From positions 124,001-188,000 of the forward strand of contig CAMNXF010000004.1 of assembly GCA_946567425.1 (NCBI GenBank): DNA of 64,000 nt. Reading direction: 5' to 3'. The DNA is from an uncultured Clostridia bacterium (GTDB lineage: Bacteria > Bacillota > Clostridia > Oscillospirales > Ruminococcaceae). The notes beneath the pieces were generated by a model. The model was not told the origin of the DNA and made no database searches. It worked only from the letters and a program-made list of their open reading frames with translations. Shown here piece after piece: positions 26,128 to 36,460 of this stretch. How positions within the stretch are numbered: the first letter of the stretch is position 1; every line of letters begins with the position of its first letter. A program made the translations under genes and the position numbers.

Positions 26128-27300
26128 ATGTCCGATAAATTAACATTAGACGAAAACGGAAAAATAGCCGATGACGACAAGCTGTACGACAGCCTTGACG
26201 AATGGTTTGACAACGACGAGTACGACAAGATCGTCGGGGCGGTGCTCGGCGTTCCCGAGGAGCAGTGGAGCGTCAAGCTGCGGTTCAGGCTTATCAGCGC
26301 ATACAATAACCTCAAGGAATTTGACAAGTCGCGTGAGCAGCTTAAGATAGTTCAGCCCGAGTGCAAAAAACCGGACGAGCTGGCGCGGCTGTTTTATATG
26401 AACGGCTATATCCTGTATATGAACGACAAGGATATGGCGGCGCTTGCGTTCTTTGAAAGCGGCGTTGCTGCCGACCCCGACGACACGAGCGGTCTCGATC
26501 TCAAAAGCGACGTCAAGGACTGCGTTGAGTACATAAACAACGACCTCGCCGAGCTGCACAAGCTCGCGGGAACAATCTGCGCGGACGTTGACAAGCGCTG
26601 CGCAGAGCGTTCCGAAAAGCTCAAGCCGAACGATGAGCAGCTTGCCATGATTCTGGGATTTCTTACGGCGATACGCAAGGTTCCCGTCGTTGACAAAGCG
26701 CCCGGGATAGACAACTTCCTCTTTAAGTTTGGGGAAAATGAAAAGAAAACCGTCGCGAAATGGCTCGAGGATTATTTCGGGATAAAGGACGCGGAGAGAT
26801 TCAAGAAGTTTTACCGCGAAGCGCGCGGCTGCAATATTTCCGTGATGTTCTCGGATATTCAGGCTCTGTTCAAGGGCAAACCTAACTTTAACGCGGACGA
26901 GCTTAATCCCGACGGGAAACGCGCGTTTTTCAATACCTGTACTTTCGTGAAAACGTTTTACGAGTTTTTGCCCGAGGTGGGAGTGCTCGCTTGGGATATC
27001 AGCGAAAAAATAGGCTTCTGCCGTCTCGCATATGCCTGTGATATTATCGGGAACACCGATTACCTTTCGGCGCTGCTGGCTTTGACGGACGCGTCAAGGA
27101 AATTTTTTGACTCGGCCGAGGAGTTTGTAAAGTCGCTCATTCTCGGAAGCGCGCTGTATATGTTCTCCTCGGACGAATGGAACATAAAGGGCGCGACCGC
27201 GTTTATGCGTCAGACCGCGACGCTGCTGTTCCAAAGCCCCTTGCCCGACGTAGAGTGGGCGAAATCCGAACCCGACGCGGACGATGCTGCCGAAAAGTGA
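26128..27300 (+). CDS. TPR-like protein with C-terminal DUF1266-type domain
   Basis: 390 aa, cytoplasmic. The N-terminal part (about 15-125) is helical and TPR-like (LRFRLISAYNNLKEFDKSRE, LARLFYMNGYILYMNDKDMA). The C-terminal part (about 225-360), with VLAWDISEKIGFCRLAYACD and FVKSLILGSALYMFSSDEW, resembles DUF1266, a family of unknown role. Monocistronic between its own promoter and a terminator. Acidic overall. Confidence 0.75.
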   Translation: MSDKLTLDENGKIADDDKLYDSLDEWFDNDEYDKIVGAVLGVPEEQWSVKLRFRLISAYNNLKEFDKSREQLKIVQPECKKPDELARLFYMNGYILYMNDKDMAALAFFESGVAADPDDTSGLDLKSDVKDCVEYINNDLAELHKLAGTICADVDKRCAERSEKLKPNDEQLAMILGFLTAIRKVPVVDKAPGIDNFLFKFGENEKKTVAKWLEDYFGIKDAERFKKFYREARGCNISVMFSDIQALFKGKPNFNADELNPDGKRAFFNTCTFVKTFYEFLPEVGVLAWDISEKIGFCRLAYACDIIGNTDYLSALLALTDASRKFFDSAEEFVKSLILGSALYMFSSDEWNIKGATAFMRQTATLLFQSPLPDVEWAKSEPDADDAAEK

Positions 27301-27320
27301 CGCGCATAAAACACATAATC

Positions 27321-27359
27321 AAAGCCGACGATCGTTTGTATCACCGGCTTTTTGTTTTT
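27321..27359 (+). terminator. Terminator after the DUF1266-type gene
   Basis: A 7-bp stem AAAGCCG (27321-27327) with CGGCTTT (27345-27351), then TTGTTTTT. The distal arm overlaps the last codons of the convergent flippase-like gene. Confidence 0.75.
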
Positions 27360-28294
27360 GATTTCCTTTCGCGGAATTTCACCGCGCGCGTGACCGTGAA
27401 TGCTGCCGCAATAAGTATCAGCTCCGCTGCAGACTGCCACAGCCGCGAGATCACCGAAACGACCGCCGCGCTGCTCTCGGGCATTATCAGCATAAGCCCC
27501 GCGAGCATTATCCCCTCGCGGACTCCGATACCCGACGGCGCGAAAATCGCTAAAATGCCCATTATCGCCGAGATACCGTAAATGCCAGCGCAGAACAGCA
27601 TTTTGTTCCACCCGACCGACGGGTCCACCGACCTTACAAGCATAAAAAAGCCGAACCCGACGATAAGCCAATTGCCGATAAACATCAACACGACTTTCAG
27701 TATCTGCGCGTACTTCATCGGTATCCGCAGATCTTTTTTAAAAATCTTCCCGATCATCTTCAGAACCATGTTAATTATTTTCGGGTGAATGCAAATGAAA
27801 AACGCGGCAATAAGCAGTATCGTAAGCCAACGGTAATTGCCGGGCAGCTCGTTCGGAAAAAAAGAGAGCGACAGAATAAAAAGCATTGCCGCACCGAGCA
27901 GAGTGCAGACGTTCTCGATAAAAAAACAGACCGTCACCTTTGACAGCGGCGCGTTTTCCTCTTTGTAGTAGGTGAGCCGCGCGGCAAGCATAAAGACCTT
28001 TCCGGGGATATATTTGCCGAGTATCGAATATAAGTACGCGGGTATCGCCTTGCAGAGGCTTATCGCGCAGCCGTTTATCTTCGTTATGTAGTGGAAAAGC
28101 GCCGCCAGCGTTATTTTATACACGAAATAAAACAGCATTGAAAACGCGAAAACGCCGAAGTTTACATTCATTATCGTTTCGGAAAATTCGCTCCAATTGC
28201 CGCAGAAATACCACGCGATAAAAAAGACCGCCAGCACGCCGAATGCGGCTTTGACGATTTTCAGTACGGCGCTTTTGTCAAGTTTCTTGGGCAT
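27341..28294 (-). CDS. Flippase-like membrane protein (LPG synthase TM/UPF0104 family)
   Basis: 317 aa with about eight membrane helices. The family pattern is FLGKYIPG-like (YLYSILGKYIPGKVFMLAAR) and the late FAPSGIGVREGIMLAGLML. It lacks the cytoplasmic aminoacyl-transferase domain of MprF, so it is the flippase-like half only. Relatives move lipid-linked molecules or are linked to glycan assembly. The start overlaps the end of the pyruvyl-transferase gene by 17 nt. Last gene of the nine-gene operon. Confidence 0.87.
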   Translation of the reverse strand: MPKKLDKSAVLKIVKAAFGVLAVFFIAWYFCGNWSEFSETIMNVNFGVFAFSMLFYFVYKITLAALFHYITKINGCAISLCKAIPAYLYSILGKYIPGKVFMLAARLTYYKEENAPLSKVTVCFFIENVCTLLGAAMLFILSLSFFPNELPGNYRWLTILLIAAFFICIHPKIINMVLKMIGKIFKKDLRIPMKYAQILKVVLMFIGNWLIVGFGFFMLVRSVDPSVGWNKMLFCAGIYGISAIMGILAIFAPSGIGVREGIMLAGLMLIMPESSAAVVSVISRLWQSAAELILIAAAFTVTRAVKFRERKSKTKSR

Positions 28295-29558
28295 AATTTA
28301 TCACCTTGTCGATCTCCTCGGAAATAAGGGCGATATTTTCCCGCGAGCTTTCTTTTACGCGGGGAAGATTTTCGGAAATTTTCGCGCGTATTTCCGAGTA
28401 ATTTTTAAGCAGCCTTTTAAATTCCGTCCACAGCTTGTCCGAAGTAAGCCCCGAATAGTCCGCCGCGTATTCGCCAAGCCCGAACATATCCAGAACCTCC
28501 TTGTACTTGTGGCTCCATCCGACGAGCAGCACGGGAACTCCCCTTTCCAGCGCTCCTATCATCGCGTGGAAACGGCTTGCGACCAGCGCTTCGCACTTGC
28601 CGATAAGCAGCCGCAGCTCCTCGGGGAACATTTCGTTCGGATAAAAACGAACGTTTGTTCTATCGCGGACAGCCTCGTACACCTCCGCGCATACCGGCAG
28701 ATCGTTGTTGCGCGGTTTACGGCTGCCCTCGTGCGCGGAATTGGCGATGATCAGCACGGAATAATTCTCCGAGAGCAGCCGTTCGATAAACTCCGCCATT
28801 ATTTTTTTGTAGTCGATGCCGAGCTTTCGGCAGCGCTTGTCAACAACGCTCGACAGCGAAACGCCTATGATATTTCCGCTGTAAAAGTCATCGTTTTCGC
28901 AAAGCTTGTTTACGTTTTCGGCGTATTGCCCTCCGTCCGTCATTGTGAATGCTCCGTCCGCGCAGAGCCTTACGTTTTCGGTGATCCCGATCTCGGCGAG
29001 GTGATTTTTCGTGATCTCGCCGCGCGCGCAGATGAGCCGCAATTTCGGCAGTACTCGTTTCGCAAGGAAACGGTTGTACGGGTTTTTAAAGCTCCCGAGC
29101 GCCTGAGAATACTTGCAGACGGGCGCTCCGCACAGCATAGGAATGGCGGTGCAGACGAACGCGTAGGTATTCATCACTAACCCGCGGCTGTCGACAAAGG
29201 AAACCCCCGCCATATCGACGACCATATTGCATTCGGTATAGGCGCGGATAATTTTATTTCGCGCGAGAAGTTTCCGCAGCGGAGCGATACGTCCGAAAAG
29301 TCCATATAACACCGTGATTGGAAACGCGAGAAACATCAGCTTTTCGGGCTTTGCGTTCACGACGCTTATAAAGCCGTAATTTTCGGGCATAGCCGCGATA
29401 ATCACGCGGTCGCGCTCGGGGTAGGTCGACATAAGCGTTATGCTCAGAGCCGTTCCGTAACGTTCGTGCAGCTGCTTTATACCGGATTGGAGCATTGCCG
29501 CCGCGCCCTTGTTTCCGCAGAACGACGCGGCGGTTATCGCTATATTTACATGTCTCAT
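28278..29558 (-). CDS. Polysaccharide pyruvyl transferase family protein
   Basis: 426 aa. The N-terminal ITAASFCGNKGAAAMLQSGI and the late segment CEALVASRFHAMIGALERGV, with PVLLVGWSHKYKEVLDMFGL after it, are diagnostic for the CsaB/WcaK-type pyruvyl transferase superfamily, which ketalises exported polysaccharide sugars with pyruvate from PEP. No signal peptide. The neighbouring flippase-like gene suggests work on a cell-surface polymer; the acceptor is unknown. No good ribosome site is seen at the ATG, so it may be translated from the preceding gene. Confidence 0.88.
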   Translation of the reverse strand: MRHVNIAITAASFCGNKGAAAMLQSGIKQLHERYGTALSITLMSTYPERDRVIIAAMPENYGFISVVNAKPEKLMFLAFPITVLYGLFGRIAPLRKLLARNKIIRAYTECNMVVDMAGVSFVDSRGLVMNTYAFVCTAIPMLCGAPVCKYSQALGSFKNPYNRFLAKRVLPKLRLICARGEITKNHLAEIGITENVRLCADGAFTMTDGGQYAENVNKLCENDDFYSGNIIGVSLSSVVDKRCRKLGIDYKKIMAEFIERLLSENYSVLIIANSAHEGSRKPRNNDLPVCAEVYEAVRDRTNVRFYPNEMFPEELRLLIGKCEALVASRFHAMIGALERGVPVLLVGWSHKYKEVLDMFGLGEYAADYSGLTSDKLWTEFKRLLKNYSEIRAKISENLPRVKESSRENIALISEEIDKVINYAQET

Positions 29559-29572
29559 AATTTGCGTTTAAA

Positions 29573-30223
29573 TCAGGACTTAATTTTAGTTTTTATTTTA
29601 AACTTTTTGCCGATCTTTCTTGCCAGATGATCGCGCAGCCCCATGGGCGTTCCCGCGAGAAAAAGCGTTTTGTCGCAGATTATCGCCTCGGATTTTTCGG
29701 GGAACAGGTAAAAGCTGTGTTCGCATTCCACCGCGAGCGTAATGCTTTTGTAGGGGAATTCGGAGGTTTTTTCGGCTTCGCGCGGGACGCTGCTGTCGGG
29801 ATCCTTGGGTGGAAGCTCGCGGAGTATCAGCTTGTCGGCGGCGAACTCCGCGTTCTGAATTTTTCCGTAGGACTGCTCCAGTGAATCCGCGTTTTTATTG
29901 AAATACCATATCTTCATATTATGCGGCAATGTCGCGAAAACCAGAAAAACCACCGCGAAGACAGCCGTCAATACCCACTCGCGCGTCCATATTGCCGAGC
30001 CCGTAAGCAGGAAGAAAAATCCCGCCGCGTAATAGCACACAGTTTGCAGCGGTTTGATCTTCAGCGCGTACAGAAAGTCCGAGTATGCGCGTATTCTCGC
30101 CATTGTACATTCCGTTTCAACGACCAGCTTTCCCGTTTCGGGGCGTCTTTCGGCGTTCATTTCAGTAAAAAGGCGTGTGAGCTTTTCCTCGCGCGATTGA
30201 AGAAGTTCCTTTTTATTTTTCAT
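29573..30223 (-). CDS. YcxB-like two-helix membrane protein
   Basis: 216 aa. Two close hydrophobic helices (about 60-80 and 85-103) sit between a helical N terminus and a C-terminal cytoplasmic domain with EHSFYLFPEKSEAIICDK, the YcxB-like C-domain pattern. The ATG at 30223 with AAGGGA upstream overlaps the end of the esterase gene by 11 nt. Function unknown. Confidence 0.6.
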   Translation of the reverse strand: MKNKKELLQSREEKLTRLFTEMNAERRPETGKLVVETECTMARIRAYSDFLYALKIKPLQTVCYYAAGFFFLLTGSAIWTREWVLTAVFAVVFLVFATLPHNMKIWYFNKNADSLEQSYGKIQNAEFAADKLILRELPPKDPDSSVPREAEKTSEFPYKSITLAVECEHSFYLFPEKSEAIICDKTLFLAGTPMGLRDHLARKIGKKFKIKTKIKS

Positions 30224-31280
30224 TTTCAATTCCCTTTATATACGCGTACAACTCCGTCGCCATTTCCGCCTGCTCGGTAGCGCGCGGGTGGCCGTCCGTA
30301 GCCGCTCCGCCGCGCTCGAATTTGAAATAGCGCACGCGCTTTTCGTTGACCTCTTCGGCGACCTCGCGGACAGCGTCCTCCCATGTCGGGTCGTGCTTAA
30401 GCACGGTGAGCAGCAAAATAAATGTCGCGTTCGGGTATTTGCTCATTAGGTCGCGGAGCATTTCGATGTACTTGTCCTTCCACATTCTGCGGTAGTCGGG
30501 GCGCTTTATCGCTTCGGGGTCGGGATTGTGGTCGTTCTGTCCTATCGCGATGATAACGTAATCGGGAATATATTTTGAGAAATCCCACTGCTTTAATTCG
30601 CCGTAGGGAGAATACTCAATTTTATCATAAACCCTCGTCATTCCCCAAAGGTGGTCGGACGTGAAGTAGCCCGTGCCGTCCAGCAGCGCGATGCCGCCCT
30701 GAGCAACGTCATGCACCTCCGCGTTCAGCCGCCGCGCGAGCATTAACGGGTAGGAGAAATAGGAGTTGTCGGCGGCGTTGTTGCAGTGGTGATCCTCGGG
30801 GTCGCACTGTCCCTCGTAGTAGATATCCTCCACGACCTCGCCCGCGGAAACGCTGTCGCCGTACACCTCGAGTTTAAGGTCGTACCTGTGGTTCGGACAG
30901 GAAACCTCGGCATCCTTGTCAATAACAATGCCCGCAAACTCAACATAGTTATGCGAGGCCATGGTCTTGACGAGCTTCAGCGTATGCTCGCGGTTCTCGA
31001 GATTTTCAGCAAGAACATACACCTCGTCCTCCCAACTGTTTTTCAGGAAAAACTTCTGCATAACGCCGTCCACCAGCGCGCCGAAATGCGTAAGCTCCTG
31101 ATGATTGATGTTCTTGATAACGAACGCGCACGACGTGCCCGTAAAGTTCACATCGATCATCGTACCCGGCCATACAAGAACGGGGCGCGAGGGGTCGTCG
31201 AAATCAATTCTGCCCATATATTCGAGGACGGGGTTTTCGGGGGTTATCAGTTTTTTGTCTGCGGGTAATTCGTAGCTCAT
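30213..31280 (-). CDS. SGNH/GDSL esterase with N-terminal beta domain (CE2-like)
   Basis: 355 aa with the two-domain CE2 layout. An N-terminal beta-sandwich (about 15-130) has YMGRIDFDDPSRPVLVWPGT and FTGTSCAFVIKN. A catalytic SGNH domain has the nucleophile in EVYGDSVSAG (about 140), GQND at about 240 and the DGHP His-Asp pair at about 335. CE2 enzymes deacetylate xylan or mannan side groups. No signal peptide is present, unusual for a polysaccharide deacetylase, so a cytoplasmic oligosaccharide substrate is likely. The ATG has a good AAAAGGAGACAG site. Confidence 0.85.
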   Translation of the reverse strand: MSYELPADKKLITPENPVLEYMGRIDFDDPSRPVLVWPGTMIDVNFTGTSCAFVIKNINHQELTHFGALVDGVMQKFFLKNSWEDEVYVLAENLENREHTLKLVKTMASHNYVEFAGIVIDKDAEVSCPNHRYDLKLEVYGDSVSAGEVVEDIYYEGQCDPEDHHCNNAADNSYFSYPLMLARRLNAEVHDVAQGGIALLDGTGYFTSDHLWGMTRVYDKIEYSPYGELKQWDFSKYIPDYVIIAIGQNDHNPDPEAIKRPDYRRMWKDKYIEMLRDLMSKYPNATFILLLTVLKHDPTWEDAVREVAEEVNEKRVRYFKFERGGAATDGHPRATEQAEMATELYAYIKGIENEK

Positions 31281-31294
31281 TGTACTGTCTCCTT

Positions 31295-32356
31295 TTAATT
31301 ATTATAATGCGCCAGCAGCGTGGAGATTATCCCGTTTGAGACGAGAAAGCCCTCCGCCGTCAGCGACAGCCTTTCATTTTCGATTGTGTAATACCGCTCG
31401 GGAATAAACGGCAGTCCGTCTTGAACGCGCTCCCAAAGCGCCTTTGGAATGCCCTCCGAGAGCCTCAGACCGAGCATGATCTTCTCTTCGGTCTCGTCGG
31501 GAGCGTCGTCGGTAACGACCTCGGTCTGATGTTCGCTTTCAACAAATCCGAGTATATCCCGCGCGACCGCAAAGCGTTTTCCCTTGCAGAACGAATGCGC
31601 CGCCGCGCCTATCCCGAGGTATTCCTCACGCCGCCAGTATTTCAGATTGTGGCGGCTTTCCATTCCGTGTCTGGCGAAATTGCTTATCTCGTACTGCGCG
31701 AACCCCGCGCTTTTGAGTTGGCGCACCGCCTGAAGATACATTTCGGCCGCTGCGTCCTCGTCGGGGAGGGCGGGGGGATTTTTCCCGAACGCCGTGTTCG
31801 GCTCGATTTTCAGCAGATATGCGGAAACGTGCGTTATCGGCAGCTCCTCGATAGTGTTTACGCTGTATCCGAGCGAGCTTTCCGTTTGCCCGGGAATGCA
31901 GAGCATAATGTCCGCGGAAATATTCTCAAAGCCCATATCGTGCGCCAAGTGAATTGCCTTTGCGGATTCGGCAAAGTTGTGCCGCCGCCCTAGTGCCGCA
32001 AGTTCTGTATCGACGGCGGACTGCACGCCCACCGAAAGACGGTTAACTCCCGCGTCAAGCAGTATTTTCAGCGTCTCCCCGTCCATTTCGCACGGGTTGC
32101 ACTCGACCGTTATCTCGGCGTTTTCCGCAAGACTACACTCGGCAAGTATTCGCGGAATATGCCGCGCAAGCAATATCGGCGTGCCGCCGCCGAAATAGAC
32201 GGTATCGTAACGCTCGCCGTAATAACGCAGATTTCGTATTACCGCGTCCGCGTATTGTTCCGCCGTATCCTCGCGGAAACCGACCGAATAGAAGTCGCAG
32301 TAGGGGCACTTTTTTCGGCAGAACGGAACATGAACGTACAGTCCGAGATCACTCAT
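31295..32356 (-). CDS. hemW: Radical SAM heme chaperone HemW (HemN-like)
   Basis: 353 aa. The iron-sulphur motif [10 protein letters not shown] lies near residue 15, followed by a radical-SAM barrel ([41 protein letters not shown]) and the HemW C-terminal domain ([20 protein letters not shown]). HemW inserts heme into target enzymes; it is not the coproporphyrinogen oxidase HemN, from which it differs in the Cys spacing and N terminus. The ATG at 32356 overlaps the lepA end by 8 nt. An upstream in-frame start at 32449 lies inside lepA and is not used. Confidence 0.93.
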   Translation of the reverse strand: MSDLGLYVHVPFCRKKCPYCDFYSVGFREDTAEQYADAVIRNLRYYGERYDTVYFGGGTPILLARHIPRILAECSLAENAEITVECNPCEMDGETLKILLDAGVNRLSVGVQSAVDTELAALGRRHNFAESAKAIHLAHDMGFENISADIMLCIPGQTESSLGYSVNTIEELPITHVSAYLLKIEPNTAFGKNPPALPDEDAAAEMYLQAVRQLKSAGFAQYEISNFARHGMESRHNLKYWRREEYLGIGAAAHSFCKGKRFAVARDILGFVESEHQTEVVTDDAPDETEEKIMLGLRLSEGIPKALWERVQDGLPFIPERYYTIENERLSLTAEGFLVSNGIISTLLAHYNN

Positions 32357-34163
32357 CGTCCAGCTTAAGCACCGCCATAAACGCTTCCTGCGGCACTTCC
32401 ACCGTGCCGAATTGGCGCATACGCTTTTTGCCCTCCTTTTGCTTTTCAAGGAGCTTTTTCTTGCGCGTGATATCGCCGCCGTAGCACTTCGCCAAAACGT
32501 CCTTGCGCAGCGCCTTTATCGTCTCGCGCGCGATTATTTTGCCGCCCACGCACGCTTGTATCGGTATCTCGAACAGCTGCCGAGGAATATGCTCCTTTAG
32601 CTTCTCAGCCATTTTGCGCGCCCGCTCGTATGCCTTGTCCGCGTGGACGATGAATGACAGTGCGTCTATGATCTCGCCGTTCAGCATTATGTCGAGCTTG
32701 ACGAGCTTTGACGGCGCGAAACCGATCATCTCGTAGTCGTAGCTTGCGTAGCCGCGCGTGCGCGATTTCAGCGCGTCAAAAAAGTCGTAAACTATCTCGT
32801 TCAGCGGCAGCTCGTAATGCAGATCAACGCGGTTCGCGTCGATGTATTGCATATCCTTGAACACGCCGCGGCGGTTCTGGCAAAGCTCCATAATGTTCCC
32901 GACGTAATCCGAGGGCGCGTAAACGTGCGCGTTCACCATAGGCTCCATTGCCTGCGCTATAAGCGTGGTGTCGGGGAAATTGGTGGGGTTGTCGATCATC
33001 TTGACCGTGCCGTCCGTAAGCTCGATCTTGTAAACGACCGAGGGCGCGGTGGTTATTATGTCGAGATTGTACTCACGCTCGATACGCTCCTGAACAACGT
33101 CCATGTGGAGAAGCCCCAGAAATCCGCAGCGGAAGCCGAAGCCGAGCGCGACGGAGCTTTCCGGCTCGAACGAGAGCGACGCGTCGTTAAGCTGCAGCTT
33201 ATCCAGAGCGTCGCGGAGGTCGGGATATTTGGCGCCGTCGGCGGGGTAGATGCCGCTGAACACCATGGGGTTCACCTCGCGGTAGCCCGAAAGCGGCTCG
33301 GCGGCGGGGTTCGCGGCGTTGGTGACGGTATCGCCGACCTTGGTGTCGCCGATAGACTTTATCGATGCCGCAATATAGCCGACCTCGCCCGCCTTTAATT
33401 CGGAGCAGGGAACAAGCTCGGTCGCTCCCATATAGCCGACCTCAACGGTGGTGAACTCCGCGCCCGACGCCATCATGCGTATCTTGTCGCCTGCCTTTAT
33501 GCTACCCTCTTTCACGCGCACATAGACGATAACACCCTTATAGCTGTCGTAATAGCTGTCGAAGATAAGCGCTTTCAGCGGCGCGTTCATATCGCCCTTG
33601 GGAGCGGGTATCTTGTGAACTATCTCCTCCATTACCGCATGGATATTTATGCCCATTTTCGCGGAGATCTCAGGCGCGTCCATAGCCTCAATGCCGATAA
33701 CGTTCTCGATCTCCTCCTTGACCTCGGCGGCGTGAGCGCTCGGCAAGTCAATCTTGTTGACGACAGGAACGACCTCGAGATCGTTCTCCACCGCGAGATA
33801 GGTATTCGCCAAAGTTTGAGCCTCAATGCCCTGAGACGCGTCCACTATCAGAATAGCGCCCTCGCACGCGACAAGCGAGCGCGAGACTTCATAGTTAAAA
33901 TCGACGTGACCGGGCGTGTCGATAAGATTAAAGAAGTATTCCTCGCCGTCATCGGCTTTGTATTTTAAGCGGACGGCACGCGCCTTTATAGTAATACCGC
34001 GCTCACGCTCGATATCCATATTGTCGAGAAGCTGCTCCTCCATATCACGCTTGGCTACGGTCTCGGTCTGCTCGAGTATTCTGTCCGCGAGCGTGGACTT
34101 GCCGTGATCTATATGCGCGATTATGCAGAAATTGCGTATTTTATTTAAGTCTTGATTTTCCAT
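32349..34163 (-). CDS. lepA: Elongation factor 4 (LepA)
   Basis: 604 aa, a ribosome-associated GTPase that back-translocates stalled ribosomes. G1 AHIDHGKST is near the N terminus, then G3 DTPGHVDF, G4 NKID, and the LepA-specific C-terminal domain ([40 protein letters not shown]). The ATG at 34163 follows a GGGGG site. lepA-hemW is a common Firmicute pair. Confidence 0.97.
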   Translation of the reverse strand: MENQDLNKIRNFCIIAHIDHGKSTLADRILEQTETVAKRDMEEQLLDNMDIERERGITIKARAVRLKYKADDGEEYFFNLIDTPGHVDFNYEVSRSLVACEGAILIVDASQGIEAQTLANTYLAVENDLEVVPVVNKIDLPSAHAAEVKEEIENVIGIEAMDAPEISAKMGINIHAVMEEIVHKIPAPKGDMNAPLKALIFDSYYDSYKGVIVYVRVKEGSIKAGDKIRMMASGAEFTTVEVGYMGATELVPCSELKAGEVGYIAASIKSIGDTKVGDTVTNAANPAAEPLSGYREVNPMVFSGIYPADGAKYPDLRDALDKLQLNDASLSFEPESSVALGFGFRCGFLGLLHMDVVQERIEREYNLDIITTAPSVVYKIELTDGTVKMIDNPTNFPDTTLIAQAMEPMVNAHVYAPSDYVGNIMELCQNRRGVFKDMQYIDANRVDLHYELPLNEIVYDFFDALKSRTRGYASYDYEMIGFAPSKLVKLDIMLNGEIIDALSFIVHADKAYERARKMAEKLKEHIPRQLFEIPIQACVGGKIIARETIKALRKDVLAKCYGGDITRKKKLLEKQKEGKKRMRQFGTVEVPQEAFMAVLKLDDE

Positions 34164-34164
34164 A

Positions 34165-34776
34165 TTAACCCCCTGTTTTTGCGGCAAACCGTAATATATC
34201 GGCAGCGTTTGTCTGTTCGCCGCAGCGTTTTAATTCGCCGAGAATGCGCTCTATTCCCTTTTCCGACTTAAACCAATCGTCTCTGCCTTCGCCCGTTTGA
34301 ATATCGACGGGAATCATCAGTACTTCGCTTCTGTCGAACGCAGACTGAAAAAACATCTGACAGCGCCGCGCATGGAACGATTTACACACAGCCATAACAG
34401 TATCACACTTTATGCCTCTTTTATCGACGATACCGCGCAAAAAATCCGCGTTTTGCCGCGTGTATTCCGATTTGTCCTCGCGTATTACCGCCGATTGGGG
34501 AACTCCGTTTTTGGTGAATACGTCGCAGTAAAAATCGCACTCTGTGGCATAGTACTTATTGTATATCTCTGTCTTGGCGGCTGTGCCGCGAAAACGCCCG
34601 AGCTTGCGGCTGAACATTCCCGTAGCGGCTAAAAACGGCGCAAAACCTTGATTAAAAAGCTCCGCCGCTTTCTCCGGTATCGCTGGGTGGCTGCCGCCTA
34701 CTGCGACTATCAAATCGGCTTTGCGCGGCTCGTCTAAAACGAAAATAAAGTCGGTTATATCATCAATTATACTCAT
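34165..34776 (-). CDS. YdcF/SanA-type DUF218 protein
   Basis: 203 aa, DUF218 (ElyC/SanA/YdcF) fold. Markers are [38 protein letters not shown] and [17 protein letters not shown]. Relatives act in envelope or vancomycin-related functions, and some bind nucleotides; the exact reaction is unknown. No membrane segment is visible. Gaps to lepA and to the upstream gene are 1-2 nt, so it is in the operon. Confidence 0.83.
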   Translation of the reverse strand: MSIIDDITDFIFVLDEPRKADLIVAVGGSHPAIPEKAAELFNQGFAPFLAATGMFSRKLGRFRGTAAKTEIYNKYYATECDFYCDVFTKNGVPQSAVIREDKSEYTRQNADFLRGIVDKRGIKCDTVMAVCKSFHARRCQMFFQSAFDRSEVLMIPVDIQTGEGRDDWFKSEKGIERILGELKRCGEQTNAADILRFAAKTGG

Positions 34777-34778
34777 CG

Positions 34779-35393
34779 TTAATCCTCATATTCCGCGTCA
34801 AGATACCACTCTATGTGCTCAAGCTTACCGTGAAATTCCTCCTCTGTCTCCCATGTAGGCAGATCGAACGCTTTCCAGCGGTCGTTTTTCAGCATTTGCC
34901 GGATAACGTACAGATCGTTCTTACGCTTGGTAGCGCTCTCCTTGTACTCGCGCAGCGGCGCGAACACTCCGTACTCGCCCTCCAGCCGATATATCACGAA
35001 CTCGCCGAACTGATAAGCGTTAAGCCCGTTACCCGCGAAAAGCGTTTTCACCGTTGTGTTTTCCATGTCGAGCGGCGTTTCGTTCAACGTGAAAATGGCA
35101 AGGGGCTCGTCCGTCATGTGAACGCGGTCGTGCTCCGAGGCTACGCTCTTGTACTTGCTCCCATCATAGGAAAAACCGCCCGGCAGTAAATAATAATGGC
35201 TCGCGGGAGTCTGGTAGCACTGTATTACGGTGAACTTCTCATCGCCGTATTCTTTTGAGTAAACTGTGTCTTTCGGCTCGTAAAAAATGCCGATAACAAG
35301 TTTTATCGCAAACATAAACAACCCCGTCGATACCAGCACGATAAGCATCGGCAGGCATTTCAAAAACGCGTTTTTGAATTTTTCCTTTGTCAT
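34779..35393 (-). CDS. Hypothetical single-pass membrane protein
   Basis: 204 aa, unrecognised. One helix (about 14-36) after a lysine-rich start anchors an outer domain rich in Y, E and D that ends with a strongly acidic tail (ECH-like charge pattern, EWYLDAEYED). No motif was identified. It sits between two operon members with 2-9-nt gaps. Confidence 0.6.
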   Translation of the reverse strand: MTKEKFKNAFLKCLPMLIVLVSTGLFMFAIKLVIGIFYEPKDTVYSKEYGDEKFTVIQCYQTPASHYYLLPGGFSYDGSKYKSVASEHDRVHMTDEPLAIFTLNETPLDMENTTVKTLFAGNGLNAYQFGEFVIYRLEGEYGVFAPLREYKESATKRKNDLYVIRQMLKNDRWKAFDLPTWETEEEFHGKLEHIEWYLDAEYED

Positions 35394-35402
35394 ATTATCC
35401 CC

Positions 35403-35861
35403 TTATTCTTCCTGAAACCACGCGTCGTCGGTGAATTCGTTCCAACAGAACAGCAGCTCCGCGCACGACATTCGCACCCTGCAAAACGGCGCTCCGTCAA
35501 TTTTCGGGTTACAAGCATAGCATGAAAGCGTTAAAACACCGTTTTCATAGCTGTCAATATCATACACCTCTAATTCGAGCGACGATAATTCGCCTTGTTC
35601 AATTTTCTCCGCGGGAACGAAACTTCCGTTCTCGTCCTCATACGACGGATATTCCGCCGAAAGAAATTCGCCTTTTTTCAACACAACGGCGGCCTTGCCC
35701 GTGCGCTTGTGACGCCCCGTTTTGTTCAGCGGATTTTCCGCACATACGTCAAAACCGTCCTCGAATATCAGCGTGATATCCCCCCCGAATACAAACTCGG
35801 ATATATCGCAATCATGCAGCGAAATACTGTCAATGTCGTCCGATATAAATTTCTGATCCAT
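35403..35861 (-). CDS. Hypothetical acidic protein, first gene of the nine-gene operon
   Basis: 152 aa, very acidic, no signal peptide or membrane segment. It contains IDSISLHDCDISEFVFGGDI and a CWNEFTDDAWF tail, a pattern seen in small Clostridia proteins that may bind another protein. No function can be assigned. Confidence 0.6.
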   Translation of the reverse strand: MDQKFISDDIDSISLHDCDISEFVFGGDITLIFEDGFDVCAENPLNKTGRHKRTGKAAVVLKKGEFLSAEYPSYEDENGSFVPAEKIEQGELSSLELEVYDIDSYENGVLTLSCYACNPKIDGAPFCRVRMSCAELLFCWNEFTDDAWFQEE

Positions 35862-35894
35862 ATCTTACCTCGTTGCTTAATACATACATTATTT

Positions 35895-35923
35895 ATTATA
35901 GCATATTTTCCTGTGGTTGTTAA
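35895..35923 (-). promoter_or_regulatory. Promoter of the nine-gene lepA-hemW operon
   Basis: TTAACA (35923-35918), 17 bp with extended TGC, TATAAT (35900-35895) on the minus strand. No other promoter or terminator was seen between here and 27341, so nine genes may form one transcript. Confidence 0.7.
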
Positions 35924-36058
35924 GTACTTTTTCTATTTTTTTCATATTTTCACGGATAAATTATAAAATTCACTATTTTTAAAAGAGTGATTTTGTGGGA
36001 AATGTCAAATGACGGCTTTAGTGCATGAAAAAAAGCAAGCGTATAAAATAACATTATA

Positions 36059-36460
36059 TTGCCAACGGCGGTGTGCTGCACATCAGCAAAACGAAACAAT
36101 GAGGCAGCATGCTGCAGTAAAATTGACCGCCAAACAAGCGGCGCAGAAGCCGAAATTTCGCAGGCCTTAAAAAGGGAAAGGATTGATACCACCCAACCCA
36201 ATTCCGAACCGCACAAGCCCAAAATATGCAAATCAGGAACGGGCTGTTTGACGATGATAAACGAACACCTGTATGAGGGCAGATTCACGCCAACAAATGC
36301 CTACGGAAAACGAGAAAGCTATAACATATATGCCAAGACGAGAGGGGAATGTGAGGAAAAACTCGCAGCCACAATTCCTTTTATTTTCGGCGATCTAAAT
36401 AATTTTTTATCTCCACTGATAATTATACAATATTTTTTATGTTTTTCAATATGTTCTTAA
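36059..36460 (+). pseudogene. Degraded integrase (tyrosine recombinase) N-terminal remnant
   Basis: In the 133-codon frame, the part from 36254 reads INEHLYEGRFTPTNAYGKRE then YAKTRGECEEKLA. This resembles the N-terminal part of Clostridia/Tn916-type site-specific integrases, then breaks into unrelated hydrophobic residues. No catalytic domain follows. The remaining 35924-36609 holds no other gene I can support and looks like decayed mobile-element DNA. Confidence 0.5.
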
